From Hyposmocoma kahamanoa (taxonomy: Eukaryota > Arthropoda > Insecta > Lepidoptera > Cosmopterigidae), in the NCBI RefSeq assembly GCF_003589595.1, contig NW_020653900.1:5426111-5490110 (forward strand): a stretch of 64,000 nucleotides of DNA. The letters are read 5' to 3'. A program made the translations under genes and the position numbers. Below the pieces are notes generated by a model that was not told the origin of the DNA, searched no databases, and was given only the letters and a program-made list of their open reading frames with translations. Position 1 is the stretch's first letter. The number at the start of each line of letters is the position of its first letter. Below are positions 20,806 through 33,194 of the stretch, piece after piece.

Positions 20806-21750
20806 CCGTTGGTTTGTTTGATAAAACAAATATACACGATTTATATCCAAAGGAACAGTTTCATTACCCATCTTCATTTAAATCGATATTCTTCACTTAA
20901 GCACCTCCCTAGTAACCCGTTCGATGCGTGGTCTAAAAATACCATGGCGCTCATCGCCTTTGGACAGTCGAATGGTTAATCAGGTCGCGAGGTCGATATT
21001 GCCTTGCTTGTGATAGTTTTAAGTAGGTACGTTATATTATAAATATATTTGTGTATGTTGAAAACAAATGATTATAGTACCGACACGCTATGATGGCCGT
21101 TTTGACGTTGGTCTGCTCCTCAAGTTTCGTTTTAATTATTAACTAAGTCGAAGGAGCTAATTGGTGTACATTCTTGTCAATAGTGAAGTGCAATAAAATT
21201 TATAGATGTATAATTTTAAGACACAAGTCGGCATTTGTTTTTCGAAATTCTAAATTTAAAAAAATGAAATCTGATATGATTAGGATCGATGTTCAGCACA
21301 ACTTCTACCTCCAGCAAGTTTCGAATTGACGATATATTAAGTAAACTTTTTTATTTTCGTTTTATCAAAACTTTTTAATCAGCTACCCCTTGCACTAGTT
21401 ATAAATCTAAAAACTTATAGATGCGACTCGCATTTGATTATAAGTTTTTCTATAATTAATTTGAGATTTGACCTCACTATTATAATCTGTCAAAACCGCC
21501 ATCATAGCGCGCCGGTACTGTAATGCTATTATAACGCGCTACGCGGCTAACGTTCCTTGCAGAGCTGTCAGTAGCTTTTGTTTAGGTGCGTAACAACATC
21601 AGAGCGTGACTAATGAACTATAACTTTTTTATGGTATTCAAAACTTACAATTTATTGATTAGCTACATTTATTTAAAATTAAAACAATTAGTTATTATTA
21701 GTAATATACATACAATTAAGAGACAACGCCTAGCATGCATAAGTCATAGT
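20806..21750. other. No gene; fold-back scrap at the left end
   Basis: 20806-20870 repeats the GGTTTGTTTGA.AAAACAAATATAC part of the fold-back family. The remainder is unidentified AT-rich DNA. Confidence 0.45.
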
Positions 21751-21753
21751 GAT

Positions 21754-21933
21754 CATGGAACAATGGCATAAGTGGAGTTACGTCAAACATGTAACTTGTA
21801 AGATCTTGTAACTTTATCTTCAACATTAGTAGATAGATTTACAATAATTGGAAAGGATGTGGGTTATATTTTTCTGTATCTAATGTAGCAATAAATGTTT
21901 TTGACGTAACTCCACTTATGCCATTATTCCATG
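21754..21933. mobile_element. 180-bp MITE with ~34-bp inverted ends
   Basis: The left end CATGGAACAATGGCATAAG and the right end CTTATGCCATTATTCCATG are inverted with one mismatch. The match continues through TGGAGTTACGTCAAA. It is non-coding, and the flanking duplication is not evident. Confidence 0.75.
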
Positions 21934-21954
21934 AGGGGTGCGATTTATTGATAA

Positions 21955-22260
21955 CAAGTAAGTTACAAGTTACAAAATCTAAAAATTTTGCAATAAAGAA
22001 TAGTTAATTGATTTACAATACGATATATTTCGCGTACCCCACAACTATACACATGACAGACAACATTTGTAGTCGTTATATTTAGTTTTTTTTTGCTTAT
22101 TGTTTGTTTTGTCTTACTTTATTTTATTTTTATTTTTTATATTTTAATTTTGTTACTAACGTCTTTTTATTTTATTTTGCTTGTCTAAGTGCTATCAATA
22201 TTTTTTTTGTATTTATGTGTTGTGGCGTTGCAATAAATGTATATTCTATTCCATATAATA
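21955..22260 (+). repeat. T-rich stretch, possibly a LINE 3' UTR
   Basis: Strongly T-rich (22080-22200) and ending AATAAATGTATATTCTATTC, like the 3' end at 2.9 kb. Suggestive only. Confidence 0.35.
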
Positions 22261-22399
22261 ATTAAAAATTTAATAATAATTCATTAAACAATAATAATAA
22301 GCTACTATGCCTTTCGTAACCATCATAAAGTATTTGTATAATGTAAGTAATTGGAAAGGTGTATGGATTGCAAATTTTAGTGTAGTACGAAGCAAAGTA

Positions 22400-22860
22400 A
22401 ATTCAAATAATTTTTATTTCATAGGTAAGCAAATTACAGTTGAAATCGTCATACCGATTAAAAACTGAAGAACAAGCAAGAAACTCTAGAGATCGATCTT
22501 TGGATATATACATTTCAATACATTTATTATTACAATATTTTATTAAACATCTTAGATCGAGACTACCCACAAGAGCTAACCGGGTCACTACCACGGATTT
22601 ATGTCATCCTAGTACACAGAATCTGTAATAGCCTTTAGTATAGAGATTTTTGTTTCACTATAGTTTTGAACTTCGTAAATAGCAAATTTTGGATATCAAT
22701 CGGAATCTTATTATAGAAGCATATACATTGCCCCTTAAATGAATTTGAGACTTTGTGAAGACAGCTAGTTTAATTTTATTCCTCGTAATAATGTTATGTC
22801 TGTTACTATTTTTCAAAAATATTTTATGAAATTTGACCAACTTCTGCTGTCTCCATTTTT
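22400..22860 (-). pseudogene. Possible LINE C-terminal remnant
   Basis: The minus strand has broken frames with FYNKIPIDIQNLL and FKTIVKQKSLY, reminiscent of the KLPN.(I/V)K..FKK.LK endings of insect LINE ORFs. The block ACAGCAGAAGTTGGTCAAATT at its upstream edge recurs at 33.7 kb. Low certainty. Confidence 0.35.
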
Positions 22861-23130
22861 TTCGTCTGATAAACGGAAAACTGAAAAAAAACTGAGTCGA
22901 TCAGCATTAAAAATTTTTCATCAATTTTATTAATTTTTTGTGTAACTCAATGTTGACCAAAAAATTGAGTATGCCAAAAGTGATTTCACAAAAAAAGACT
23001 TAAGGTTCCCAAAGACAGTTTCCTTGTACGGTTACAATCTTCCCCATACTGTCCCATTACAAAAAACACTCTGTATAAAATCTTCACAGCACATCAAGCT
23101 ATATATTGACGTATCTTGTTCCGTTGGAAT

Positions 23131-23360
23131 GGCCTCCGTGGTCGAGTGGCTTGCACACCGGTTTTCATGGTGTCGCCATCTCTGAGGTCCCGAGTTTGAT
23201 CCCCGGCTGGGTCAATGTAGAAACTAATTTTTCTATTTGTCTCGGGTCTGAGTGTTTGTGGTACCGTCGTTGTTTCCGATTTCCATAACACAAAAGCGTT
23301 GGTTACTTACTTTGGGATCAGAGTAACGTATGTGATGTTGTCAAATATTAAATATATTAA
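23131..23360 (+). repeat. tRNA-derived SINE of the lepidopteran (Metulj-like) type
   Basis: Starts GGCCTCCGTGGTCGAGTGG (a box-A-like tRNA head), with CCGGTTTTCATGG, GAGGTCCCGAGTTTGATCC (box-B region) and CCCGGCTGGGTC. The body follows with GTGGTACCGTCGTTG, CATAACACAA and GGGATCAGAGTAACGTATG, ending in an A/T-rich tail. I recognise this as the SINE type abundant in nymphalid butterflies; the name is from memory. It is not a functional tRNA gene, since it continues ~150 bases past the tRNA part. Confidence 0.8.
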
Positions 23361-23740
23361 TGAAGGCGATTTTCGAACAAAAATGTGTAGTCTGATGTGC
23401 CGTTGTCCGTACAACCGTTTGGAATTGTTACGTGATAGTACCTTCTCCACCAAATATCTGCAAACTCATTAAAGTCGTTATACATTTAACATAGTACATT
23501 GTTCATAAAACAAAGTGTCTTTTATCCGATTGCCGTACTGTACATTTATGCATCTATCTTCACTATCTATCTCTCTGCGTACGGTCTACAAAAGTCAGTC
23601 GTAGCGCCCCATTCATAGCGCGTAGCGATTAGTACGTTGCGTAGAACGTAACACCAATAATGCCATATGAAGTTTACTGGGTACTTCGTGTAACGGGCTC
23701 AAGTCAAGGCGCCTGTTTTGCCATATTATTAAGTTTATTG
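23361..23740. other. No gene recognised
   Basis: Unidentified AT-rich sequence without open frames. Confidence 0.5.
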
Positions 23741-23744
23741 AAGA

Positions 23745-24112
23745 TGTTTTACAGCCGAATGGAAGAAATTTTTCTTTGTATTAATAATTATAACAAGCTA
23801 GTGGAGTAATTTAACAAAAATAATTGAATATAGTAAAACATAGTGATATTCAATAAACATAACGTTACATATACTAAAGCGACAGGCTAAATGAAGAAAA
23901 ATATTCACAGTTTTCTCACAGATGGCGTTACAAACAATTGACGTTAACAAAGATCTGCAACAAGCACATAGATAATTTGTGAGGTCTTTGGTTCTTTCCG
24001 TAGCTCGGTTGGCAGTGCGTCAGTATGGTATGGCGAGGTAGCTGGTTCGAGTGCAGCCGGAACTAAATAATTTTTCTATGTGTTCGATCTTTGTGATAAT
24101 GATTATAACCGA
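23745..24112 (+). repeat. SINE-like family A copy, tail-head-core-tail order
   Basis: The tail sequence (TTGTATTAATAATTATAACA) stands both before (23777) and after (24088) the head and tRNA-like core. The core holds CCGTAGCTCGGTTGGCAGTG (box A) and GCTGGTTCGAGTGCAGCCGG (box B). This looks like a tandem or dimeric arrangement. Confidence 0.7.
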
Positions 24113-24820
24113 CAATACCACTTTTAATAATGTTTATTTGCGATAAGAGGATAGTCCTGTCAGGTCGCACGCACGGCCGTACAAAGCATTTCATTGTTTA
24201 ATGTTCATTCTAATAAAATCGATCATTTTTGGTCGAAAACTGCAGTAAAAAACCCATGTAATTTTGATATGGCATAATTTAATGAGAAACTGCCAAACCA
24301 CGACCCTGGGCTGAAGTTTCTATATCATATCTACTAAATGTCATTGAGTTTGGTTAGTTTAGATTCAGATTAATATGTAACTTCGTTTGCGTGGATGTTA
24401 TCCCTAGAGTCTTTGGCACTGAAATAGGCCTAGCAAAGATAGACATTGAAATGAACAATTTGACACTTCTCAATGCCTCCCTAGAAAATGATGCTGAAAA
24501 GCTACTGGATTAATATAAAACAATGTTTACTTTCATTTTCAAGGTTCGGACACAAAAGTCTATACAGTAGTACGTAAATGATAAAAAGGATATGGAAAGA
24601 AAACCTACTTGTCAAATGATAATACTATCACACGGGTGTCGCATAATAATAATAGAAAGTACGCTCAGTCCACATGAATTCATTGTAGAAGTATAACAGG
24701 GAAAAGGTGAAGGTAAGAAAAAAGGAAGACATAGCCTACAGGTAAAAAACAGGTACAATAATATGAAACACTTCCTATAAATTAGAACTTATTAGTTTAT
24801 TACGTGTTTTATTGAATGTT
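24113..24820. other. No gene recognised
   Basis: AT-rich. A faint LINE-like phrase (GKGEGKKKGR) near 24.7 kb is too short to call. Confidence 0.45.
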
Positions 24821-24824
24821 TCAC

Positions 24825-25190
24825 CACCATGATATTCAATTATTTGATCGATATATCGATCTTTGTACAATTATAACATCTAGTGGTACAAAAAAAAAAT
24901 TAAATAATATGATAGTGAAACATCCTGACATTCAATAAAACAGTTAATTACAGTATATAGCGACATCTCTAGCCAGGACTGGTAGCTGTAAAGGTTAAGG
25001 AAACGGCCAAAAAGTCGTTAAACCAGATACAAAGATCCAACAACAAGAACATTGAAAATTTCGTGAGATTCGTGGTTTAGTTGGCATAGCGTCTGGCATG
25101 GTTTACTAGAAGATGTAGGTTCGAATCCGGTCGATCGAAGGAATTTTTTCCAAGTGTTCGATCTAATTATAACAAATTTTAGCTTATTAT
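24825..25190 (+). repeat. SINE-like family A copy with best-preserved box B
   Basis: Same tail-head-core-tail order as the copy at 23.8 kb. The core contains GTGGTTTAGTTGGCATAGCG and GGTTCGAATCCGGTCGATCG, followed by the tail with CAAGTGTTCGATC. Confidence 0.75.
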
Positions 25191-25790
25191 GAATGATTAA
25201 TGAACTTACCCCAAAAGGGCCTGTATTCGTATTATTGCTGCCTATAAGCAGTTAAGTTACATGATTAAGAGCACGTCTGCTCGCCTCAAGAATTTTGTGT
25301 GGAGTGACAACGGAACGAAACAAAGTAAGAATGTCGAAGAAAAAGAATTAGAGAACGATTTAAAATTTCAAAATTAAGTAGCCAGGAACCAGAGAAAAGA
25401 TGAAGATGAAAGAAGTCGCATTGTCACAAAAGTATAGATACTGTGTTCTATGATGTACTACACAAACCGACCGACATATTTAACGGAACAAAACGAATTC
25501 AAAATATAAAAATAGTGAAGTTTGTATTCAATATGGTACAGGTGTAAAGAGTACAATTATATTTCAGAATCATATTATTTATTCGCTGAAAAATTTAGTT
25601 AACTATGAATTAAATTAAATAGTACATTTCATTAAATTCTGGCATGCAAACATTTTACACATTTCATATATCACTTTTAATGTAGCATTCATTTAAAGTT
25701 AAATCAACTCATAGCCGCGGTCACAGACATCGGATCATATTACTGGCATTTGTTTAAGTTCGTTTGGTGGTGGCTAAAAATTAAGAATTA
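25191..25790. other. No gene recognised
   Basis: AT-rich sequence, no open frames of note. Confidence 0.5.
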
Positions 25791-25794
25791 ATAA

Positions 25795-25963
25795 TAATTA
25801 CGCACACTAGGAAACCCTGTATCGCGGATGCCATGTTCGCGCACATAGAAACTCACGAGAGAAATAAGTATAGGCCATACAAATATTTCTCCCGACTCGG
25901 GATTCGATTCCGGGACTTCTGCGTGGCAGTCCAGCATAGTAACTGTACGGCCACAGAGGCAGT
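25795..25963 (-). repeat. tRNA-derived SINE, family B
   Basis: On the minus strand it starts TGCCTCTGTGGCCGTACGG and carries GACTGCCACGCAGAAGTCCC and a box-B-like GGAATCGAATCCCGAG, then GTGAGTTTCTATGTGCG. It has the same layout as 41.2 kb. This is the most complete family B copy with both boxes. Confidence 0.75.
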
Positions 25964-26980
25964 TAAATACAAGTATAGAGTTTAACTATTATATTATCAC
26001 AATAAATCAACATGTAATTAGTAACAGTCTTGTGGAAATATAGTTATTTCGTTTATACATGGAATTTAGTGACGAATGTACTTACCTCAGTAAAATTAGA
26101 CCTATAAAAAACAACTAATAAACTTACTTCTTTGGACTAATTTTTATAATTATATAATACAACAAACCTAAAAAAAACCAATATAAATCTCTTGTTTTAA
26201 CAAAATTACTACCTACCTACTAATTTACATTTTATATCGTATCTACAATTTATTACTACAATTTAATATTTTACAACATCCGGTAATTTATCATGTAAAC
26301 ATTTATTCTTTGTTCGAGTCAATTAGAATTACTATTAAGTGAAAATTAGAAGCTGATACATTGATTATCTGGACGACAGACATAGATTATTGAAGCGAAA
26401 CTCTATGTCTAATGCATGAAGTCAATGTCGGTGCGTATATATAGCAAATTACATCATAGATTCTCATCCCTCCAAATAAGATGCATAGACCTCAGCCGTC
26501 TACATTTACTTGAACATAGTCAAGATTTAGCAGTTAGACATGTCGCACTTGGAACCGAATACTTTTGTAGTTGTTTTGTAACCGTACTGACACCTTGAAT
26601 TTAGTGATTACAAAATTTTTCAAGAAGAACGAGCACGAAACTCTAGGGATTATCTCTATATATTAGCTCTTTTCAAATAAACTTAAATGCTATGGAATAC
26701 ACTTTGAATCAAATTTGCGTGGAGTCTGGAGCCATGTCGATAAATTACTTTAATAATATTACTTTTCAATCAAAATATTTTTAATGTAGTTTTTAGACTT
26801 AGGACATGGTAATCATGATATATGCTCCGGAATTTTATTGTAAAAACGTATGCAGTTTCCTATAAAAGAGTCGTTAAACGGAATCTGGTTAAACGGACTT
26901 GGTTAAATGGAGACGAAAAGAGCTATTTATTTATTTTAAATTAGCGAAGAGGAAATATCAAATAAGAAACTGCTTCTTCT
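25964..26980. other. No gene recognised
   Basis: AT-rich. The block GAAACTCTAG.GATTATC near 26640, followed by ACACTTTGAATCAAATTTG (26700), recurs near 62.98-63.05 kb, so this is partly an unnamed repeat. Confidence 0.45.
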
Positions 26981-26984
26981 TATT

Positions 26985-27165
26985 ATTATTTAAGAGCTAA
27001 GCTCTTGTCGGTGGAGTAATCGCCAATCCTGATTAGCGCTTTAGCTTTGATTTCCTGATACGATACGACATTAACTTTTTCAATTATCTCATCTAAATAA
27101 CTTCGTCTCGAGCTTCCTCTGCCTCTCTTTCGTTCGATCTTCCCTTCTATTATTATACTAAGAAA
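26985..27165 (-). pseudogene. RTE-like LINE C-terminal fragment
   Basis: Read on the minus strand it encodes pieces such as RGRGSSRRSYLD and similar to the end of RTE-type reverse transcriptases (compare RRSYLDQIREK at 33.3 kb). The block GCGATTACTCCACCGACA corresponds to the parallel stretch at 33.4 and 61.85 kb. Confidence 0.55.
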
Positions 27166-27429
27166 CTGCTATTGGTTGTTAAATCGCAACTATTGACTTT
27201 AGGAAAGCCCTCCTGTTTTTAGAAGCGGCAAATGTAATATTTAGCCATTTTATTTCGTCAAATATAAATTTCTTTGGTATGCCTTTGAGTTTAACCCATA
27301 TATAAAAGGGTTTTTGTGAGCGACGATGCTTGTAACTGGTTTCATAATAAGTACTTTTTCTGTATTTTGATCAATAAAAAAAATATGTAAAAATTATTTT
27401 CTTGGACAATGTTGCCGTTTGTATTGTGA

Positions 27430-27664
27430 CTGGCTGATGCCCGCGACTTCGTCTGCCTAGAATAACTGTTTATACGCAGTACTGTACTAATTTTCATAGT
27501 CTTATTGGTTTTCCATACAAACTTTCATCCACTATTTTACCTGCTTTAAAATTTATGTTTGTGTCTTTATACCAAAATTTATCAAAATTTGTTCAGCAGT
27601 TTAGGTGTGAAAACGTTACTTTTACATTTACAGTTACTTTCACATTTATAATATTAGTTTGGAT
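27430..27664 (+). repeat. 'CCCGCGACTTCGTC' interspersed repeat
   Basis: Starts GCTGATGCCCGCGACTTCGT and ends TTTATAATATTAGTTTGGAT, with TTTGTTCAGCAGTTTAGG in between. This start-and-end pattern is a very common insect repeat that I associate with RTE-type 3' ends. Assigning the class is inference. Confidence 0.65.
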
Positions 27665-27934
27665 AAAAAGCAATCGCATAGAAACCGTCCTTTAATCCTG
27701 TTTTAAATATTAACTACCAAAACTCATTGACATTCAGCTGATACGCCCGAAATTAAATAGTTTCAAAATAGCACCAAGCATAAATTTTTGATTAAATTTG
27801 CTCAGCTGTAATGCAAAACTTTCCAGACAATAACGCATTGGAGCATAATAATTTATATCATATTATTATCAATATTGCAATTTCAAATTAAATGTCAAAG
27901 GATATTAAAATGGTCATTAACATAAACAATGGTT

Positions 27935-28240
27935 CACGTTGGTACTGCCACTTTATACGCAGTAGACCTCCTTGGGAAAAGTTCGTTCAGAGAAGCACTG
28001 CCTCTTTACCTATTTCTGCCGCCAAGCAGCAATGTCAGTATTACTGTGTTCCGGTTTTGAAGGGTAAGGGTGCTGGTGAAATTACAGGCACTTGGGACTT
28101 GTCGACTTATATCTCAGGGTGACGGGTGCAGTGGGAATGCCCCTCAGATCCTTGCGATTTAAATTTCTGAGTGGCACTGCAACTATTATAGACATTCGTG
28201 TAGCTTCTTATCAGGCGCACGATTTATTTCTCCCTTCACT
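27935..28240 (+). repeat. Family R copy, near full length
   Basis: From TACTGCCACTTTATACGCAG through AAGGGTAAGGGTGCTGG, GGGACTTGTC and CTCAGGGTGACGGG to CTCCCTTCACTTGATA. Confidence 0.85.
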
Positions 28241-29090
28241 TGATAATATAAAAAAGTAGTATAAGAAAAAACACAATGACGTCCAACAAAAATACAAATT
28301 ACGTTTTCTTATTATTAAAACTTTTCTCATGGTAAAAAGTTACCTTTATAGATACATAGATAGACATGTATACATCCTAATTATTGCTTAAGATAGCAGT
28401 CTCTCACCATCTGTGATTTTGCAAACTTACTCGTACGGTTGACGACCACCAACAGCTAAATACTAGTCCCGGCTATTTCATATTAATAATTAACCAACGA
28501 ATAACAACTCATCGCCGCGCACCGGCGCCGCCTATTTTTCGCTATGCTTTAATCCGTGCACCATTACGGACGCATCTGCTAATGCAGATTAAGAGATAAT
28601 GCTCATCTGTGGTAATCCACAGATGAGCCTCTACCTATTGCCACCTTTATAATTCCACAAAATTGCGGGTATCTAGATCACAATTAGACAACACTGTAAA
28701 CTAACTAACATACTTTAAAGGTTACTCTGTAATGCCAATCATCTTCAAACGTATACGGCTGCACCTATCCAATCACTTCCTTTGTTAGTCGAAGATGCTA
28801 ACGAAGCCCTGCAAACAATCAACATGCGATAACAACCTAGCTTTGACCTGGTTCTGGCGACAAAGATAGCTTGATCGTTTGCAACTTCCTTGTATCTGTA
28901 TTCGAACTAAGCAAGATTTGAATTCAATTTTTTTATCTATCTATTCATGTATTGTCTTATTGTATTCTTTCCTAGCATGGAAAAAGAAAAATCTTTTCAT
29001 ATGTGGAAGCTTAAAACTGACATGTAATCTTATTTACCATATATTTATTACTTTATAACGAGTACAGTCCCGTAACGCAAGGCACTTGCA
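28241..29090. other. No gene; contains a compact perfect hairpin
   Basis: No open frame. At 28601-28628 a perfect 12-bp stem (GCTCATCTGTGG) closes a TAAT loop. The 28500-28590 stretch is GC-richer than its surroundings. No repeat family recognised. Confidence 0.5.
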
Positions 29091-29094
29091 GAGA

Positions 29095-29400
29095 AAGTTT
29101 AAAAGTAGTAGAGCGCCTTGTGAAAGATTTCGTCCAGAGAAGTACTGCCACCTTACCTATTTCTTCCGCCAAGCAGTGATGTCAGCATTACTGCGTTCTG
29201 GTTTTGCAGGGTAAGGGTGCTGGTGAAATTACAGGCACATGAGACTTGTCAACTTATGTCTCAGAGTGACGGGCGCAGTGGCAGTGCCCCTCAGATTTAT
29301 GCGATTTAAAGTTCTGAGTGGCAATGCAACTGTTATGTACAGGCATGTAGCTTACCACAAGGTGCACGACTTGTCCGTCCTTTCACTTCTTATTACAAAA
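29095..29400 (+). repeat. Family R copy, near full length
   Basis: From AGTAGAGCGCCTTGTGAAAG to GTCCGTCCTTTCACTTCTTA with all internal landmarks. Confidence 0.85.
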
Positions 29401-29424
29401 AAAACCCGCGTGTCATCGGACTTA

Positions 29425-29840
29425 CTTACTAGGAGCGTCTACCCGCTACTCTCAGACTTGAAACATCTGACAAACCATTTAGGCGCTGGCTAAGAGACCT
29501 TTTCTTGGAAAACTCTGTATACTCTGTAAATGAATTTATGGACCTAAAATGTGATATTATTGAGTATTTTCTGTTTTACTTTAATTTTTATCGCATTGAC
29601 ATATTTTTAGATATTTATTATCAACTTTCGACGATCCTTGACGGAGAATTAAATTTGATATGTAATTTAATGACAATAATATAATTATTAATGACTTGTT
29701 AATTTCATAATTTGTGTGTATGTTTCATTTTATAATCTTTATTTTTGTTTTACGATATCTATACAATTTATTATACTTTGACATGTAGTGCAATTTACAC
29801 TGTAACATTTTGCAAATAAAGCTGTAAATTTTGTTTAAAT
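29425..29840 (+). pseudogene. LINE 3' end (last ~40 codons plus 3' UTR)
   Basis: One frame reads LETSDKPFRRWLRDLFLEN followed by VYSVNEFMDLK, the typical end of a CR1/Jockey-type ORF (FK..L...L....YY.V.EF). An AT-rich 3' UTR with AATAAAGC near 29815 follows. It is directly downstream of a family R copy. Confidence 0.6.
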
Positions 29841-30345
29841 TATATGTAAGAAAATAAAATGTAAGATAGTAACATAAATGACTAAAAATAAAAAACTACA
29901 GTAAATAAAATGTTTTCACTACCGATTTAACAAATCCGTTTACCGTTTATCTACTTACCGTATAGTAATGAGACTCATTTTTTCGTAGATGAACGCAGTA
30001 AAAATGAAAATTTTGTAGAAATTTCACATTTTTTTTAGTAGAGCAAAGTTTAATCAATCGTGTTTCGTGCTCCATATTTCATTACTGATATCTTTTGCTT
30101 TCAGTGTGAAATAAAAAACCAGTTGAATTTCTACTTTTTAATGTCAAAAAACCGATGTTCCGTGTGGTCGAAATACGCCAAACCGTCTATTTTGGCTCTT
30201 ACTTCACTTCACCTTAAGACTAGCCAAAGTAGTTAATTCAGTTGCATTATACGAGCTTCAGTTTCTCACAAGAGTTAGAACATTTAATATTTTTTGTATT
30301 GAAATAATAAATCATTATATTCTTTATTTACTACCTACTGTTGAT
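29841..30345. other. No gene recognised
   Basis: AT-rich, without open frames or recognised repeats. Confidence 0.5.
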
Positions 30346-30347
30346 TT

Positions 30348-30605
30348 CAGTAGCAGAGGTCCTTGTGAGAGTTCGCCCAGCAAAGTACTGCCACCTTACC
30401 TATTTTTGACGCCAAGCAGTAATGTCAGCGTTACTTCGTAACGGTTTGGGAGGGTACAAGTGCTGGTGAAATTACAGGCATATGGGACTTGTCAATTTAT
30501 GTCTCAGTGTGACGGGCGCAGTGCAGTGCCCCTCAGATATTTGCGATTTAAATTTCTGAGTGGTGGAACTGTTACGGATGGGCGTGTCGCTTACCACCAG
30601 TCGCG
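30348..30605 (+). repeat. Family R copy
   Basis: From CAGTAGCAGAGGTCCTTGTG to CGTGTCGCTTACCACCAG; slightly truncated at the 3' side. Confidence 0.8.
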
Positions 30606-30714
30606 TTTTTTTTAACTTTCAATTTCAATAATATAAAAAAATAAATTTATATATTTTTTTGTTGGTGAATGAAAACACAGCTGCGCGTTAGAGCCACCTC
30701 TTACCGCAAATTAC

Positions 30715-30955
30715 CTCAGTGGCCTAACAGTTTACATCGTGGGTACATGTGGTCCGTGGTGGGAGCTGAAATGCCCCAGGTTCAACTCACGGTAAATGAA
30801 ATTTTCTAAATTGGTTTGGTGTATTTTGGGAAGTGCCCCAGAGCGAATTCCGTTACTCTGGTACTCATAGTACATAGAATTCCCTAGTTTGAGACCAGGC
30901 TATCATGGTGGTTGTGTGGCACATGTCATTATTTTATAATATTATTATATGCATT
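30715..30955 (+). repeat. tRNA-derived SINE, family C
   Basis: Starts CTCAGTGGCCTAACAGTTTA (box A), with CCCCAGGTTCAACTCACGG (box B) and GGAAGTGCCCCAGAGCGAAT. The 3' part has GAATTCCCTAGTTTGAGACC and TGGTTGTGTGGCACAT. Fragments lie at 34570-34640, 40485-40590 and 41780-41870. Confidence 0.65.
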
Positions 30956-31099
30956 GCACATATGTAGCTATGAAAACCATAAGAATAAAACCGCAGAATA
31001 ATAAAATTTATTGGTTAACAAAAGGTCTCAAAAACTCATAGCACATTAATAATACATTAATATAACATAAAATACATTAATAAATTACACAAATAATGC

Positions 31100-32430
31100 T
31101 ACTCTAAAAACATATTTTTAAAATATCAATTAACCTCTCGAAAAAACTATACAACATGAAACATATGCAAAAATCGGAAAGTAAAACAAAGACCACGTGG
31201 AAAATAATAAAAAGTAAAACAAAGAATTTAAATAAAAAACAACATGAGAATATTACCTTAAATATAAATGGCAAAGTTGTTGACTCCCCTATGGAATTAG
31301 CAGATACATTCAATCATTTTTTCGCTACGCTAGGACAAAACAAGAAAATTTATAATAGCACTAACTCACACCAACACACATCGGACTCAGAACACATATT
31401 TCATAGCTCATCCAATATAAATAGTATTTACCTACGACCAGTTAAAGAACGTGAGGTTTTTGGGCTCATACGTATTTAAAAAAATATAATATAATAATAA
31501 AAGAATGCGCAAACGAACTATGCTATCCTCTGACGCCATTAATCAACCAATCATTTACGGAAGGCACATTCCCAGACTTATTAAAGATTTCTATAATTAA
31601 ACCTAAACATAAAAAAGTGATAAAACCGACCCCAGTATGTACAGCCCCATAGCGCTTTTACCGTTTATTTCAAAAATTTTCGAAAGAGCTATGTCTAATA
31701 GCACATTACATCAATTTTATGAAAAATGTAATGTATTAGACCAAAATCAACATGAACATAGAAAAAAACAATTCGACCACATTAGCTTTGTACAAATACA
31801 TACAAGAGTCTCATGACAGAGTGAAATGACTTACCTAAACAGATACACACACCATGTACTTTATTTGCAGATGCTATCTCCCTTATTTTCAAGTATAACA
31901 AAAACGACAAAAACTTCCTGATACTCTTTGATCAGACATTTAAAAACGTAACGAACTGGCTTAGCAAACACAACTGAGAAATAAATTATAACAAGACGAA
32001 AATTATAGAATTTAGACCACGACAAAAGTCAGATTTTATTACAGGATTAAATTTATGTGTAAACGTTAAAAACTTAGAGACAGTTACTACAAGCAGTTTC
32101 CTAGGAATAGAAATTGACTCACATATTGATTCGAAATCACATGTGCAAAAAATTAAGATGAAAATGTCCCAATTTACCTACGCTTTACACGAATTAAAAT
32201 GTGTCACAAATTTAAAAACAGCTTTATCAGCCTATTACGGGTATGCGTTTGCATGGTTAAATTACGGCTTGATACTATGGGGAAACAGTACCCAGGTGAA
32301 TGATCTCTTTATTCTACAAAAAAAAGGTGTACGTATCATCACGAATATCAATCAAATGGAATCTTGTCGACCACATTTTTCAAATTCCAAATATATATTT
32401 TTTCCTGTAAGTTTAGAAAAGTAGGTGTAT
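31100..32430 (+). pseudogene. Degenerate LINE with internal deletion
   Basis: Broken frames still show a linker region (SESKTKTTWKIIKSKTK), then ITLNINGKVVDSPMELADTF, reverse-transcriptase block ...KPKHKKGDKTDPS, IALLPFISKIFERAM, and after ~31800 the palm region LFADAISLIFK (where YADD is expected). WLSKHN, SFLGIEIDS and NYGLILWGNS follow. The region between the fingers and the palm is missing, and stops occur throughout (for example 31479 and 31976). Similar in type to the remnant at 53.9-56 kb. Confidence 0.7.
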
Positions 32431-32880
32431 CACTAAAAATCCTGCAACCCAAGTGGCAGGCAACAGAACTTAGTCAGTGCCGCGCCGATTATATTATGTG
32501 GTAAATTAGCGTTTGCCACCTACGGCTTGAACCAGCATCGCAATATTAGGTGTGTCGTGCCAGTCATTTTAACGCCCCACATAGGCAAATGAGACGCCGG
32601 CCATTTTGACCCACCACGGCGATGAACGTGTTAACAACGAACGAATATTTAAAGTTATATATACACACAACAGTATTTTTAATAAAATGAAATGCATTTC
32701 TGTATCTCCTTTTGATTTGGTCTTAATACTTGTACTACTTCTACTAGGTTAGTAGCATTTTCAGTAGCAGTAGAGCGACGTTTCATAGAATTGTTTATGA
32801 CCTGATACGCTAAACATATTACATAAAGACCTAAAGCAAAAACAGGTTGACGGCATTTTTCATCAAAAAATACTCTAGCA
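32431..32880. other. No gene recognised
   Basis: Mixed composition with a GC-richer patch at 32475-32640. The minus-strand open frame across 32679-33041 is a shadow of the LINE end that follows. Confidence 0.45.
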
Positions 32881-32884
32881 CTGT

Positions 32885-33085
32885 TTGATGACAAATGTGG
32901 GCCGCAGCAAGGATGGGGTGCACGGGTGGGGCTACTACTCGGAGAGCGCATGTCTGTGTGGCGTCTCTCCCCAGACAATGGCACATCTTTTGTCTTGTCC
33001 TGCGTGTCCCTACACCTGAACACGGACCTGTACAACGCCACTGATAAATGCTGTCTCAGTCGCTAAGTACTGGTTCTCACAAATA
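32885..33085 (+). pseudogene. LINE ORF C-terminus with Cys/His motif
   Basis: The plus strand reads ACLCGVSPQTMAHLLSCPAC, a CxC...H....C pattern found at the end of several insect LINE ORFs. After a stop it continues as NAVSVAKYWFSQI. Only the tail of the ORF is present. Confidence 0.55.
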
Positions 33086-33194
33086 TAAATGTCAGAGTCG
33101 ACACGCCAAGAAGATCAAATATCGCAGACGAAGTCGCGTGATCTCCTAGTTATTCATAATTATAACTACAATAGAATGTGTTGAGAACAGCTCA

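Noticed and set aside
23131..23205. tRNA gene
   Set aside because: It continues without a break into the body of a known SINE type, and its B box is altered (GAGTTTGATCC).
32679..33041. 120-codon minus-strand ORF
   Set aside because: Overlaps a plus-strand LINE C-terminus with a recognisable Cys/His motif; the minus frame is a shadow.
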